Shown: piece by piece, positions 1 to 8,623 of the stretch | Position numbering within the stretch: position 1 is the first letter of the stretch | How the letters are laid out: each line of letters opens with the position of its first letter | Source: Gaiellasilicea sp963850995 | GTDB taxonomy: Bacteria > Actinomycetota > Thermoleophilia > Gaiellales > Gaiellaceae | Reading direction: 5' to 3' | Length of the DNA: 64,000 nucleotides | Assembly (NCBI GenBank): GCA_963850995.1 | Contig: CAWKNQ010000014.1 | Coordinates: forward strand, 1-64,000 | Notes under the pieces: model-generated | Told to the model about the DNA's origin: nothing | The model's input: the letters and a program-made list of their open reading frames with translations, nothing else | Database searches by the model: none | Position numbers and translations under genes: made by a program

Positions 1-67
1 GCTGGGTGCGTGGCGACAGCCGCCTCTCCATGGAGAAGATCGCGACCGTACGTAGAGCGCACACCCG

Positions 68-1340
68 GTGTATCTTCCGTGGATGGCGCCCGCGTGGCGG
101 CCGCCGACGATAATCGGCGCAGCAGCGGCCTTGCTGGTCCTAGCAGTCACGTTTCTCCCCGGGGATGCTGCTCAGCCCGCGTCTGGACCAGCGACGATCC
201 CGGACCGGATGGCCGGTTACTCGTATACTCACCGGAGGAGCGTGTCCGCCTCTCCACCTGGTCGTGCGGTCGCGCTCTTCCAGCACGGGTTTGGTGTGGA
301 GTTCCTCGATTTCCCACAGGCCATAGTCGTCGGTGCGGACGGGGACGTGTATCGACGCTTGGACGAAGCCGAGCACCGAGGCGGTTCGGAATCCCAGGGA
401 GACCCGGCGCCGATGCTCCTGTCCCCTCAGGGCACCCATGTCGCCGTCGGTGACCATGACACCGGAGGAGCTGACCTTGCGGTAGTGGACCTGCGGACCG
501 GCGACAGCACGTTGTATCCGCTGCCAGCCGGGCGCAGTATTGTGCCGCTTGCCTGGTCCGCGGATGGAAAACAGGTTGCGTACCAGTTCAGCGCCGAACC
601 CACCAATCCGTATGGCGGCTTCCCGATCACTGGTGACGTTGGCCTGCTCGACCCGCAAACCGGAATCGCCGAAGCGCTGCCCGGTGCATCAAACGTCAAG
701 CTCCCGCGTTCAGTCCGGACGGTACGGAGCTGGCGCTCCAGCATGGCCTCCTCGGCGGAACCCTCGAGGTGGTCAGCCTCGTCGGTGATTCACCACGCGT
801 CGTCCAGGCGCCGGGGGGCGAGCTTGACGGACCCGCCGCGTGGTCACCTGACGGATTTTTGTTGGCCACCACAGAAGTAGATACCTGTCGCTACCCTGAG
901 CTTGTTCGTCCTTGCGTCGGCGACCGTACGGAAATCTCCTTCGCCGACGCCACGGGGCAGGCCCGTCGAATACCCGACCCGCTGCAGGTGGATGCGCCGG
1001 CAGCAACCAGGTGCTGGGTTGGACCGCATCCGACGAGGTGGCGGTGCTCACGGAAAGCAAGCTCACCGACACCGACCCTGACCCCGGAACGTACTGGGTC
1101 ACCGTGGTCCCATTGGGTGGCGGCGACCCGCGAAACCTCAGCGCCATACCGGGAAGCAGCAACTTTGGGGTTGGTCGATTTCAGCTGGCCTCGGCACTTC
1201 TCCCAGCCCTCGATGCACGCGCCGCATCGGACATCGACCGCGGCCCGTGGCCGCAACCTCTGCGCGTGCCAATTGTGCTGCTTACCGGCATAGCGATTGC
1301 TGCCACGGCCCAGGTCGCAGTGAATCGACAACTGCCCTGA
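68..1340 (+). pseudogene. TolB/WD40-like beta-propeller membrane protein, two frameshifts
   Basis: Three consecutive frames read as one protein: 68 to about 708, 709 to about 1000, and 1000 to 1340. After a GTG at 68 (or ATG at 83) comes a hydrophobic segment ('AAALLVLAVTFLPG'), which is a signal or anchor. Propeller-blade motifs follow: 'WSADGKQVAY', then 'FSPDGTELAL' in the second frame, then 'WSPDGFLLA'. The third frame ends in a hydrophobic stretch ('VPIVLLTGIAIAA'), probably a C-terminal membrane anchor. Restoring one base near 705 and one near 1000 makes a single ORF of about 420 residues. The family usually sits outside the membrane in protein-protein interaction roles; the specific role is unknown. 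An unrelated frame open from base 3 to the TAA at 111 may be the tail of an upstream gene. Sequencing deletions are as likely as true decay. Confidence 0.55.
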
Positions 1341-1350
1341 GAACCTGCCT

Positions 1351-1560
1351 TCAGCCGCACATAGAAGCAGCAGCTGCCCCCGGCCCCGGTCCACCACCGC
1401 CGGGCGACGCGGCGTCGAGATCGGGATCGGGGAAGCTGGGGTAGACGCCGCCGGATCCCTCTTCGTCCGGGACACTTCGTGCGACGAACTCGGGGCGGCA
1501 CGGTTCCTGTGCGTGGGTCAGGCGTTGTACGTCGAACACCACGGCGAACGTCCCATCGGT
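1351..1560 (-). pseudogene. possible 3' fragment of an unknown minus-strand gene
   Basis: A minus-strand frame open from about 1560 down to a stop at 1351 reads like a real protein tail: a mixed region ('VVFDVQRLTHAQEP') followed by a Pro/Gly/Asp-rich end ('PSFPDPDLDAASPGGGG'). It has no credible start. It meets the 5'-truncated PIN gene head to head at about 1555. No family is recognised, and chance coding of GC-rich DNA is a serious alternative. Confidence 0.2.
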
Positions 1561-1882
1561 GGCGGCCGTCGACCAAGGCACGGTCGAAGCGCACACGCCG
1601 GTGCTCGTCTTCAGCGAGGTCGCGAATGCCCTCCTGGGCTACGTTCGAGCGGGCGCGCTCACCGTGGAGGACGGAGTGAGCGCGCTCGATGCTCTCGGAA
1701 TCCTGCCGCTCCAGCTGCACGGGCCGGAGCTCGCACGGGCTGCGCTTCGCGCGGCCCTCGAGCTCGGCCTCTCCGCCTACGACGGCACGTATGCCGCGCT
1801 CGCGGACTCGATCGGCGCGCCACTCGTCACGGCCGATCGTCGGCTCGCTGCGGCGTTCGCGAGGTCCGAGTTGCTTGACTGA
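1559..1882 (+). pseudogene. VapC-like PIN-domain ribonuclease, N-terminally truncated
   Basis: The 107-residue frame matches the middle and end of VapC-type PIN toxins: 'VFSEVANALLGYV' (second conserved acidic residue), 'LSAYDGTYAALAD' (third) and 'LVTADRRLAAA' (fourth). PIN toxins normally begin with a short strand carrying the first catalytic Asp about 25 residues earlier. That piece is absent here, and the upstream in-frame sequence to the stop at 1442 has no PIN character. The only starts are GTG codons at or after 1559. No antitoxin gene lies next to it, and the VapB-like gene near 19.8 kb is far away. Lacking the first Asp, the product would probably be inactive, so a gene remnant or assembly junction is likely. 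Confidence 0.6.
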
Positions 1883-1911
1883 CGGCCTCCGTCCGGCGGT
1901 ATGGTCGGACC

Positions 1912-2322
1912 GTGGAGTGGAACTGGCTGAAGCGGTATCGGGCGTGGCAGGCTAGTCGGAAGGAGTTCCTCGCGCCGGAGAACTGGATCGAGCCGGAGCT
2001 CAGGGACGACAAGGCGCCGGTATTTCCCATGGAGCTGGCGTCGCTTCCCGGCCACGAGCTGGTTCTCGCGGGTCTCGACGACCTCGCTCGAGGGGTCGAG
2101 TCGCAGGAGTCGCTGCTCGTCTCGATCGGGGCGCCGCGGCTGCGTCGTGCGGGGATCGACGTGCCGGAGCCGTACGACGATGCAGAGCACCGGCTGTACG
2201 ACCTGCTCGCCGCTGAGGATTCGGACTCGGCCCACGGCCGCTACAACGCGCTCGTGCGGCGGCTCGTCAGCTTCGAGTCGGCCGCGGATGCGCTCGCGCG
2301 CGCTGATGTCGACCGTGGCTGA
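1912..2322 (+). CDS. hypothetical protein, 136 aa
   Basis: GTG start at 1912, 29 bp after the PIN remnant. The product is acidic, mostly helical-looking and soluble, with no signal peptide or membrane segment ('WNWLKRYRAWQASRKEF' at the N-terminus, many Leu/Arg/Asp later). Its 3' end overlaps the start of the following epimerase gene by 17 bp, suggesting co-transcription and translational coupling. I do not recognise a family. Codon use agrees with its neighbours. Confidence 0.6.
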   Translation: MEWNWLKRYRAWQASRKEFLAPENWIEPELRDDKAPVFPMELASLPGHELVLAGLDDLARGVESQESLLVSIGAPRLRRAGIDVPEPYDDAEHRLYDLLAAEDSDSAHGRYNALVRRLVSFESAADALARADVDRG

Positions 2323-3241
2323 GCGCGTGCTGATCACCGGCGCGCTCGGGTGCGTCGGCGCCTGGGCGGTGAAGGCGGTGCTCGACGAGGGCGACGAGCC
2401 CGTCGGCTACGACCTCGGGGACGCGATGCACCGCCTCGAGCTCGTCCTGTCGCCGGAAGAGCTCGAGCAGCTGACGCTCGTGCGCGGCGACGTCACCGAC
2501 CTCGACGCGCTCGGGCGCGCGCTCGACGAGCACGCGATCACGCGCGTCGTCCACCTCGCTGCGCTCCAGGTTCCCTTCTGCCGTGCCGACCCGGTGCTCG
2601 GCGCGCGCGTCAATGTTGTCGGTACGGTCAACGTGTTCGAAGCCGTGAGGCAGCGGCTGGACAGCATTCCCGGACTCGCCTATGCGAGCTCGGCCGCCGT
2701 CTACGGCCGGAGCGACCCCTCGCCGGCGCCCGAGAGCGGCGGCGGCGCGCCCGAGACCCTCTACGGCGTCTTCAAGCTCGCCAACGAGGGCACGGCGCGT
2801 CTCTACTGGGACGACTGGGGCGTGCCCTCGATCGGGATCAGGCCCTACACCGTCTACGGACCGGGCCGCGACCAGGGGCTGACCTCCGGACCGACACAGG
2901 CGATGGCGGCCGCCGCGCGGGGCGAAGGCTTCCTGATCGGCTACGGCGGCGTCGCCCAGTACGACTACGCGCCCGTCGTCGGGCGTGCCTTCGTCCGCGC
3001 TGCCGCCGCTCCAACGGGCGCGGTAGTGGCGAACTTTCCGGGAGTCAGCGCCTCGATGGGGGAGGTCGTGGCCGCGATCAAAGCCGCGGTTCCCGAGGCC
3101 GTCACGCGGATCGCGTGGGAGGACGCGCCCCTCCCGTTCCCGGCCGAGCTCGAAGCGCAGGCGCTCGAAGCGCTGATCGGGCCGTTGGAGCAGCCATCCC
3201 TCGAGGAGGGCGTCAGGGAGACGATCGAGCGGTTTCGCTGA
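2306..3241 (+). CDS. NAD-dependent epimerase/dehydratase (extended SDR)
   Basis: A 311-residue extended short-chain dehydrogenase/reductase. The N-terminal Rossmann motif 'LITGALGCVGAW' (GxxGxxG) binds NAD(P). 'YASSAAVYG' carries the catalytic Ser region, and 'YGVFK' is the YxxxK catalytic pair. 'GIRPYTVYGPGRDQG' matches the sugar-nucleotide epimerase substrate loop. The ATG at 2306 is chosen because it places the GxxGxxG motif near residue 10; the frame is open further upstream. Families like this act on NDP-sugars or sugar acids (UDP-glucose 4-epimerase, uronate dehydrogenase type). The substrate cannot be told from sequence alone. It overlaps the upstream unknown gene. Confidence 0.85.
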   Translation: MSTVAERVLITGALGCVGAWAVKAVLDEGDEPVGYDLGDAMHRLELVLSPEELEQLTLVRGDVTDLDALGRALDEHAITRVVHLAALQVPFCRADPVLGARVNVVGTVNVFEAVRQRLDSIPGLAYASSAAVYGRSDPSPAPESGGGAPETLYGVFKLANEGTARLYWDDWGVPSIGIRPYTVYGPGRDQGLTSGPTQAMAAAARGEGFLIGYGGVAQYDYAPVVGRAFVRAAAAPTGAVVANFPGVSASMGEVVAAIKAAVPEAVTRIAWEDAPLPFPAELEAQALEALIGPLEQPSLEEGVRETIERFR

Positions 3242-3410
3242 ACAGCTGCTGAAACGCCTGTGCGGAGAAAGTCGCGGTGATTTCTCCGGTATTTGCAGGT
3301 TGAATTCAAGTGGGTCGCCGCGTACCTGGGCCGACGAGTGGTCTCGTCAAGACTCAGGCACGCGGCGATCGAGTGCGGTCTGACGCCAACGAACTTATGC
3401 GCGAGTGCCC

Positions 3411-3593
3411 TCATGCCCGGCGTGCCGGGCGACCCCGCACCAGCAGTCCGAACGTGGCCGGCAGAGCCAACAGTCGTCTGCGTCGCTGCCGCTGGCCGAG
3501 CACCTGCTCGGCAAGGCGCTCAGCCTCTGCTTGGCGCCGAAGCCGTTGTCCGCGGTCATGGGCCTGCTGGCGGAATTCCTCGAAGTGCAGCAT
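3411..3593 (-). CDS. small Arg/Gln-rich protein, 60 aa
   Basis: A 60-codon ORF preceded by a strong Shine-Dalgarno sequence (AAAGGAGG, then 6 bases, then ATG at 3593). The product starts 'MLHFEEFRQQAHDRGQRLRR', continues as an amphipathic, very basic helix ('AERLAEQVLGQRQRRRR'), and ends with a short hydrophobic patch and more Arg. Such short basic proteins are frequent in actinobacteria, but I recognise no function. The ribosome binding site is the main reason to accept it. Confidence 0.5.
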   Translation of the reverse strand: MLHFEEFRQQAHDRGQRLRRQAEAERLAEQVLGQRQRRRRLLALPATFGLLVRGRPARRA

Positions 3594-4009
3594 GGTGGTT
3601 CCTCCTTTCCGGTGCGACGTGGTGTTCGGGCTGTCCTGAGTACGCGAGTGCAATCGACTCGTTGCTCACCGTGATGCTTCCTTTCCTCGTCGAATTGCAG
3701 GAACGACTAAGCAATGCCCTGCGGGCTTACTGATCGCGCTAACCCAAGCATGGGCGAGCACGCATTTACGACTAGATTTCTTGCCGAGTAGGCCGTGAGC
3801 CTCTCAGCAATGCAAGGGCTTGCGGGGCCGGCAGTCTACGCCGAGAACGCGAGAGGCCAGCTGACGCTAGTGATGTCTGCGTATCTCATTCTGACCTCCT
3901 TCCCGCTGGAGCCGAGCGAGGTGCCCAGCTACGAGCCAAATAGTGTGCCGGGTTGTGACGTCGCTGTCAAGTATTTTCTCGAAATGCCTCTTGCAAATCG
4001 AGAGATCCG
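3594..4009. other. 416-bp intergenic region
   Basis: No ordinary gene is seen. The stretch is less GC-rich than its neighbours. It holds a 17-codon minus-strand mini-ORF with a strong Shine-Dalgarno sequence (separate entry), and it presumably holds the promoter for the small gene ending at 3411. No clear terminator follows the kinase gene that ends at 4010. Confidence 0.5.
3836..3889 (-). CDS. 17-residue mini-ORF with near-perfect RBS
   Basis: Minus strand: GGAAGGAGGTCAGA directly precedes an ATG at 3889. The frame encodes 17 residues (MRYADITSVSWPLAFSA) and stops at 3836. The ribosome binding site matches the 16S anti-SD almost fully, which is rare by chance. It lies 120 bp downstream of the KDG kinase stop, on the same strand. 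It may be a leader peptide, a microprotein, or the start of a gene whose remainder is lost. Confidence 0.25.
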   Translation of the reverse strand: MRYADITSVSWPLAFSA

Positions 4010-4915
4010 TTACCGATCCATCACGGCCGTTCCGGGTTGGACGAGATCGGCGCGCACGTCCTCGAGGTGCGGCAGCGTCTCCCAGTCGCCCGTCCCGGCC
4101 AGCGCACCGGCGGCGATGACGTTGCCGGCTCTCGCGCACTCCGTCGGGCTCCACCCCTCGAGCAGGCCGTAGACGAACCCGGCAGCGAACGCATCGCCCG
4201 CGCCGACCTCGTCGACCACGGCCGCGGCTCTCGGCGGCGGCACCTCGACGCCGTCGACGATCGCGCCGCGGGCGCCGACCCGGATCACCGACGGGACCGG
4301 GATCTCGTCCCCGGGCCAGAGGAGCTCGGCCTCGCCCTCGCCGCAGAGGTACCAGTCGACGTGCTCGAGCACGGCTCGCTGCCGCGCGGCTGCAGCCTCG
4401 GGCGTGTCCGGCAGCGCGGGGCGGAAGTTGGGGTCGAAGACGACCGTCGCGCCTCGCTCCTTCGCCCGCCGCGCCACGTCGAGGACGAGCTCGCGGGCAG
4501 TCTCCGAGATCGCCATCGTGATCCCGGTCAGGTGCACGACCTGCACGCCGTCGAGCGCCTCGTCCGGCACGTCGCCGACCCCGAGCCGCGAGGCCGCTGA
4601 GCCGGCCCGGCGGTAGGTGACCTTCGTCCCTCCGTCCGAGCGCCACTTGCAGAAGACGCCTGTGGGGGCGTCGTCGCGCTGCACCCAGCGCGTGTCTACG
4701 CCCTCACCTGCAACAGCCTCGAGGATCAGGTCGCCGAACGGATCGCGGCCGAGCCTCGAGACCCACGCCACGTCGACGCCGAGCCGGGCGAGCGCGATCG
4801 CGAAGTTCGACTCGGCGCCCGCGAACCGCAGCGTCAGCGGCATCCCGAGGCGCAGCTCGCCGTCCTCCAGCGGGTCGAGCAGCGCCATCGACTCGCCGAC
4901 GGTGAGGACCTTCAC
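4010..4915 (-). CDS. kdgK: 2-keto-3-deoxygluconate kinase (PfkB family)
   Basis: A 301-residue ribokinase/PfkB-family sugar kinase. The N-terminal substrate region is 'VGESMALL'. 'FAGAESNFAIALARLG' is PfkB signature 1, 'VFDPNFRPAL' follows, and 'DEVGAGDAFAAGFVYGLL' is the C-terminal signature with the catalytic Asp and anion hole. The sequence resembles KDG kinases, which phosphorylate 2-keto-3-deoxygluconate to KDPG in the cytoplasm. That assignment is strengthened by a KDPG aldolase gene at 15.5 kb under the same predicted operator. The start overlaps the end of the ABC ATPase gene by 4 bp (ATGA), so the two form one minus-strand operon. Another hexose or keto-sugar kinase is possible but less likely in this context. 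Confidence 0.8.
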   Translation of the reverse strand: MKVLTVGESMALLDPLEDGELRLGMPLTLRFAGAESNFAIALARLGVDVAWVSRLGRDPFGDLILEAVAGEGVDTRWVQRDDAPTGVFCKWRSDGGTKVTYRRAGSAASRLGVGDVPDEALDGVQVVHLTGITMAISETARELVLDVARRAKERGATVVFDPNFRPALPDTPEAAAARQRAVLEHVDWYLCGEGEAELLWPGDEIPVPSVIRVGARGAIVDGVEVPPPRAAAVVDEVGAGDAFAAGFVYGLLEGWSPTECARAGNVIAAGALAGTGDWETLPHLEDVRADLVQPGTAVMDR

Positions 4916-6132
4916 GCCAGGTCGTAGATCGCGATCCCGCTCTCGAGGTCGAAGAAGTGGAGCCGCCGCGTGTCGACGCCGACCTCCATCGGCTCGTCGA
5001 AGGCGGGCCGGCGCTGCGTCTCGAGCCGCGCGATCAGGACCGTGCGCCGCTCGACCGCCTCCGACTCCAGCCGCTGGAGCTCCGCCGCGTCGACGTCGCC
5101 CGCGACCTCGCGCACCTCCTCGGTGAGCACCGGCTCGGCCGCCACCTCGAGGTGGACGAGGAACTCGGAGCCGAGCGCCTCCGTCGCACGCACGGTGCCG
5201 CGCAGCTGCGCCCGGCCGTCGCCGTTCGACTCACGCAGGTGCTCCGGCCGGATCCCAAGGCCGATCGTGCGCCCGAGGTACGCGCGCAGGCCGGGTCGCT
5301 CCGCGACCATCTCGGCAGGGACGGCGATCTCCTGCTCGCCGACCCGAACGGCGAGGGCGTCCCCGTTCTCCGCGACCTGCGCCTCCACGAGGTTCATCGG
5401 CGGGCTCCCGATGAAGCTCGCGACGAAGAGGTTCGCGGGCCGGTCGAACACCACCTGCGGGTCGCCGGTCTGCTGGAGCACGCCGCCTCGGATCACGGCG
5501 ACGCGGTCGCCCATCGTCATCGCCTCCACCTGGTCGTGCGTGACGTAGATCGTCGTCACGCCCAGCTCGCGCTGCACGCGGGCCACCTCCGCGCGCATCT
5601 GCACGCGCAGGCGTGCGTCGAGGTTCGACAGCGGCTCGTCCATCAGGAAGACCCGCGGCTCGCGCACGATCGCGCGCCCCATCGCGACGCGCTGCCGCTG
5701 GCCCCCGGAGAGCTGACGGGGCTTGCGCCCGAGCAGCTCGTACAGGCCGAGCGCGCGGCTCGCGCTCTCGACGCGACGCTTGATCTCCTTCTTCGGCGCC
5801 CGCCGCGCGCGCAGGCCGAAGGCGATGTTGTCGAACACCGTCATGTGCGGATAGAGGGCGTAGTTCTGGAAGACCATCGCGACGTCGCGGCGGCGCGAGT
5901 CGAGGTCGTTGACGGTCTCGTCCCCGATCGCGATCTCACCGGCGGTGATCTCCTCGAGGCCGGCGACCATCCGCAGAGCCGTCGTCTTGCCGCAGCCCGA
6001 GGGGCCGACGAGCACCATGAACTCACCCGCCGCGACGTCGAGCGAGAAGTCGTCGAGGGCGGTGACGCTGTCGTAGACCTTGGTCACCCGGTCGAAGGTG
6101 ACGGACGCGGTGCCGGCGTTCGAAGGGCTCAC
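4912..6132 (-). CDS. sugar ABC transporter ATP-binding protein (UgpC/MsmK type)
   Basis: ATPase of the CUT1 sugar-importer class. Walker A 'GPSGCGKTT', Q-loop 'VFQNYALYPHMTV', signature 'LSGGQRQRVAMGRA', Walker B 'VFLMDEPLSNLDA' and H-loop 'IYVTHDQVEAM' are all present. A TOBE/MalK-type C-terminal region follows ('LGIRPEHL'). The GTG at 6132 is preferred. An upstream ATG at 6180 would place 16 unrelated residues, coded by the predicted operator, at the N-terminus. It is transcribed divergently from the substrate-binding protein and permeases at 6.2-9.5 kb, whose energy it should provide. UgpC-like ATPases often serve several permeases. The C-terminal region carries an extra Glu/Arg-rich segment around 'AAELQRLESEAVE'. 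Confidence 0.9.
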   Translation of the reverse strand: MSPSNAGTASVTFDRVTKVYDSVTALDDFSLDVAAGEFMVLVGPSGCGKTTALRMVAGLEEITAGEIAIGDETVNDLDSRRRDVAMVFQNYALYPHMTVFDNIAFGLRARRAPKKEIKRRVESASRALGLYELLGRKPRQLSGGQRQRVAMGRAIVREPRVFLMDEPLSNLDARLRVQMRAEVARVQRELGVTTIYVTHDQVEAMTMGDRVAVIRGGVLQQTGDPQVVFDRPANLFVASFIGSPPMNLVEAQVAENGDALAVRVGEQEIAVPAEMVAERPGLRAYLGRTIGLGIRPEHLRESNGDGRAQLRGTVRATEALGSEFLVHLEVAAEPVLTEEVREVAGDVDAAELQRLESEAVERRTVLIARLETQRRPAFDEPMEVGVDTRRLHFFDLESGIAIYDLA

Positions 6133-6156
6133 GAGGGAGGAGTATGCACCCGCGAA

Positions 6157-6184
6157 GTTGTCATTACAACATACTTGCATTACA
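6157..6184. promoter_or_regulatory. predicted GntR-family operator, copy 1
   Basis: In the divergent region between the ABC ATPase and binding-protein genes lies ACAACATACTTGCATTACA (6166-6184). It differs at one base from the sequence beside the gntR gene at 15.4 kb. CATTACA occurs twice here, at 6162-6168 and 6178-6184. GTTGTCATTACAAC (6157-6170) is an imperfect dyad. The site overlaps a possible -35 (TTGCAT) 17 bp ahead of GTACGT for the + strand genes, as expected for a repressor site. Confidence 0.6.
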
Positions 6185-6239
6185 TCGTCCGGCCATGGTA
6201 CGTTCGCCTCGCTTTCGGCCTCGTTGAAGGGAGCAGAGG

Positions 6240-7623
6240 ATGAGTAGAGACGAGATGGACGAGCTCCTCGCCGAAGAGCTCGAGGCTGGACTGACGCGTT
6301 CGGACGTACTCAAGCGAGGCGCTGCCGCGGGCGCAGGGATCTACGGCCTCTCCGCGGTCTTCGGCGCGGGAACCGCGCTGGCGGGGCTGGAGGCGCGGTC
6401 GCTGACGCCGACCTTCTACCAGTGGATCTACGGGCTGTACCCCGACATCCCGGCCAAGATCAACAAGGACTACGCGAAGACGCACAAGCTCGACGCGAAG
6501 ATCGCGCCGGTCGCAGGGCTTCGGGATCGACCGGTTCGTCGCAGAGGCGAAGAAGAAGAAGAGCACCTGGGACGTCTATGTCGGCATGACGCCGTTCGTC
6601 GAGATGGCCTCGCTGATCGCCTCCGGGGCGATCGAGCCGTGGGACAAGTACATCTCGAAGTCGGTGCTCACGGACCTGATCCCGTCGATCCGGCAGGAAG
6701 CGACGTACCAGGGCCACATCTGGTCGTTCCCCTTCCTGCTCGACATCATCATCCAGGCGTCGAACGGCGACCTCGTCGAGAAGGCGGGTCTCAATCCGAA
6801 CCAGGCCCCGAAGACGTGGGACGGGTTCATCGCGAACGCGAGGAAGGTCGTCAGCTCGAAGGCGGCGCCGTACGGTGCCGTGTTCGACGCTCACGGCTGG
6901 CGCTCGCTCGCGCCGATCGCACACACGTTCAACACGAACGTGTACACGCCGGCCGGTCTGTTCGACTTCACGAGCGACGCGGCCGTAAATGCGCTCGAGA
7001 TCATGAAGCGGCTGATGGAGGTCGCGCCGAAGAACATCCTCGAGGAGGGCAAGGTCGACGGCGGCGTCAACACGACGCCCGACGAAGAAGCGTTCGCCGC
7101 ACGTCAGGCGGCCTACTACATCAAGTACCAGAACGCTCCCACGCGCTTCGCCGGCACGTGGCCCGACCCGAAGGTGCTAACCATCGCCGGGCTGCCGAAG
7201 GCGAGGAGCGGTGGCGGCACCGTGTTCTGGAACACGGGCGCGGCCCTGTTCAAGTACGGCGAGAACAAGAAGATGGCTGCGGACTACATGCGGTTCCTGA
7301 CCTACGACACCCGCATCTGGCAGCACGCGCTCGGCAAGGACGTGCGCGGCGCGTCCGGCCAGCTGTCGCCGTATCAGTCGCACTGGAAGAAGTGGGTGGC
7401 CAACCCGCCGCCCTGGATGGCCGACTGGGCGTTCACGGTTCGCAAGGAGCTCGCGACGAGCAAGGCGATCCGCACGCACACGTTCGGGCTGAACCAGTTC
7501 GTGATCGGCAAGCCGGCGTGGGAGGCGTACCTGAAGGGCGACGAGAGCAACCCGAAGCGGGCACTCGCGAAGGCGAAGGCCCTCGTGCTGGCCGAGGTGA
7601 AGAAGCAGCGGGGCGGGGGCTAA
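6240..7623 (+). CDS. sugar ABC transporter substrate-binding protein, one frameshift
   Basis: Extracellular solute-binding protein (family 1). The ATG at 6240 follows GGGAGCAGAGG. The N-terminus 'RSDVLKRGAAAGAGIYGL' resembles a twin-arginine-like or lipoprotein-type leader. The frame breaks at 6516 inside GGG. One extra base there moves the true reading from 'KIAPVAG' into 'FGIDRFVAEAKKKK' and the open frame that ends at 7623. Typical features follow: 'MTPFVEMASLIASGAIEPWD', 'FPFLLDIIIQAS', 'NTGAALFKYGENKKMA'. With the break removed it is about 460 residues, normal for CUT1 binding proteins. It heads the transporter-SDR-deacylase operon. As given it would be split; a homopolymer indel is the simplest cause. 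Confidence 0.8.
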
Positions 7624-7664
7624 CCCCTCCCCGGAGCCAGTGTTCCCTCCTAGGGTGACGGGCG

Positions 7665-8621
7665 GTGGCTAGCAGAGCAGTCACCGCCCGGCCGCCGTCT
7701 CCTGCTCATACGCTCTGGCGGTCGACGACGCGCTTCGCGCGGACGTGGCCGTACCTGATCCCGGCGCTCGTCTTCTTCATCGGCTGGCAGCTGTGGCCGA
7801 TCGTGCGGGCGCTGTGGATCTCGTTCACGAACTTCAGCTTCCTGCTCGACGACTCGCCCGAGTCGGCGAAGTGGATCGGGCTCGAGAACTACGCGAACGC
7901 GCTGAGGGACCCGCTCGTGCGCGACGGCCTGGTGAACGCGGCGATCTTCACCGCGGTCTTCCTGCCGGGGATGGTCTTCCTGCCGATGGTGACGGCGGTG
8001 CTCGTCGACCGCGTGCGCAACCAGAAGATCGCGACGGCCTACCGGCTGATCCTGCTCATCCCGGCGATGATCCCGGGCCCGCTCATCTTCATCCTCTGGG
8101 TGTGGATGTACTCGAACGGGATCGGGCCGATCAACTACTTCCTGGTCGACGTCCTCGGCGTGTACGACCTGACGAACCAACCGACCTGGCTCGGCTCGAC
8201 GAACACCACCTTCCTCTCGCTCGCGCTGATGGAGTGGTGGTGGGGGCTCGGCTTCCACACGATGTTCTACCTCGCCGGCCTCTCGACGATCCCGAAGGAG
8301 CTGTACGAGTCGGCGCGCGTCGACGGCGCGAGCGAGTGGCGCATCTTCTGGAAGATCACGTTCGCGCGGCTGCGGCCGATCCTGCTCGTGCTCGTCGTGC
8401 TCCGCTTCGGCACGGCGTACGCGCTGATCGACGAGTACATCCTCACCGGAGGCTTCGACCGCTCGAAGCCGACCTACACCTGGACGGTGTACATGTGGGA
8501 CACGGCCTTCCAGGTCGGTGACCAGAACCGCGGCTATGCGGCGGCGATCGGCTGGATCGGCACGATCGGGATGCTCGCGGTCGTGCTCTGGCTCTTCTAC
8601 GCCTTCAGGAACAAGGACTGA
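7665..8621 (+). CDS. sugar ABC transporter permease (MalF/UgpA-like)
   Basis: A 318-residue inner-membrane permease with about six transmembrane segments ('YLIPALVFFIGWQLWPIV', 'FTAVFLPGMVFLPMV', 'LILLIPAMIPGPLIFI'). The cytoplasmic EAA loop is 'ELYESARVDGASEWRIF', the contact site for the ATPase. The GTG at 7665 gives a short basic cytoplasmic N-terminus. It lies 41 bp after the binding-protein gene and 2 bp before the next permease. It should form a heterodimer with that permease to import a sugar or sugar acid. Confidence 0.9.
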   Translation: MASRAVTARPPSPAHTLWRSTTRFARTWPYLIPALVFFIGWQLWPIVRALWISFTNFSFLLDDSPESAKWIGLENYANALRDPLVRDGLVNAAIFTAVFLPGMVFLPMVTAVLVDRVRNQKIATAYRLILLIPAMIPGPLIFILWVWMYSNGIGPINYFLVDVLGVYDLTNQPTWLGSTNTTFLSLALMEWWWGLGFHTMFYLAGLSTIPKELYESARVDGASEWRIFWKITFARLRPILLVLVVLRFGTAYALIDEYILTGGFDRSKPTYTWTVYMWDTAFQVGDQNRGYAAAIGWIGTIGMLAVVLWLFYAFRNKD

Positions 8622-8623
8622 CG

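Noticed and set aside
6500..6600. Programmed frameshift in the binding-protein gene
   Set aside because: No slippery heptamer or downstream structure is evident, and similar one-base breaks occur in many unrelated genes here.
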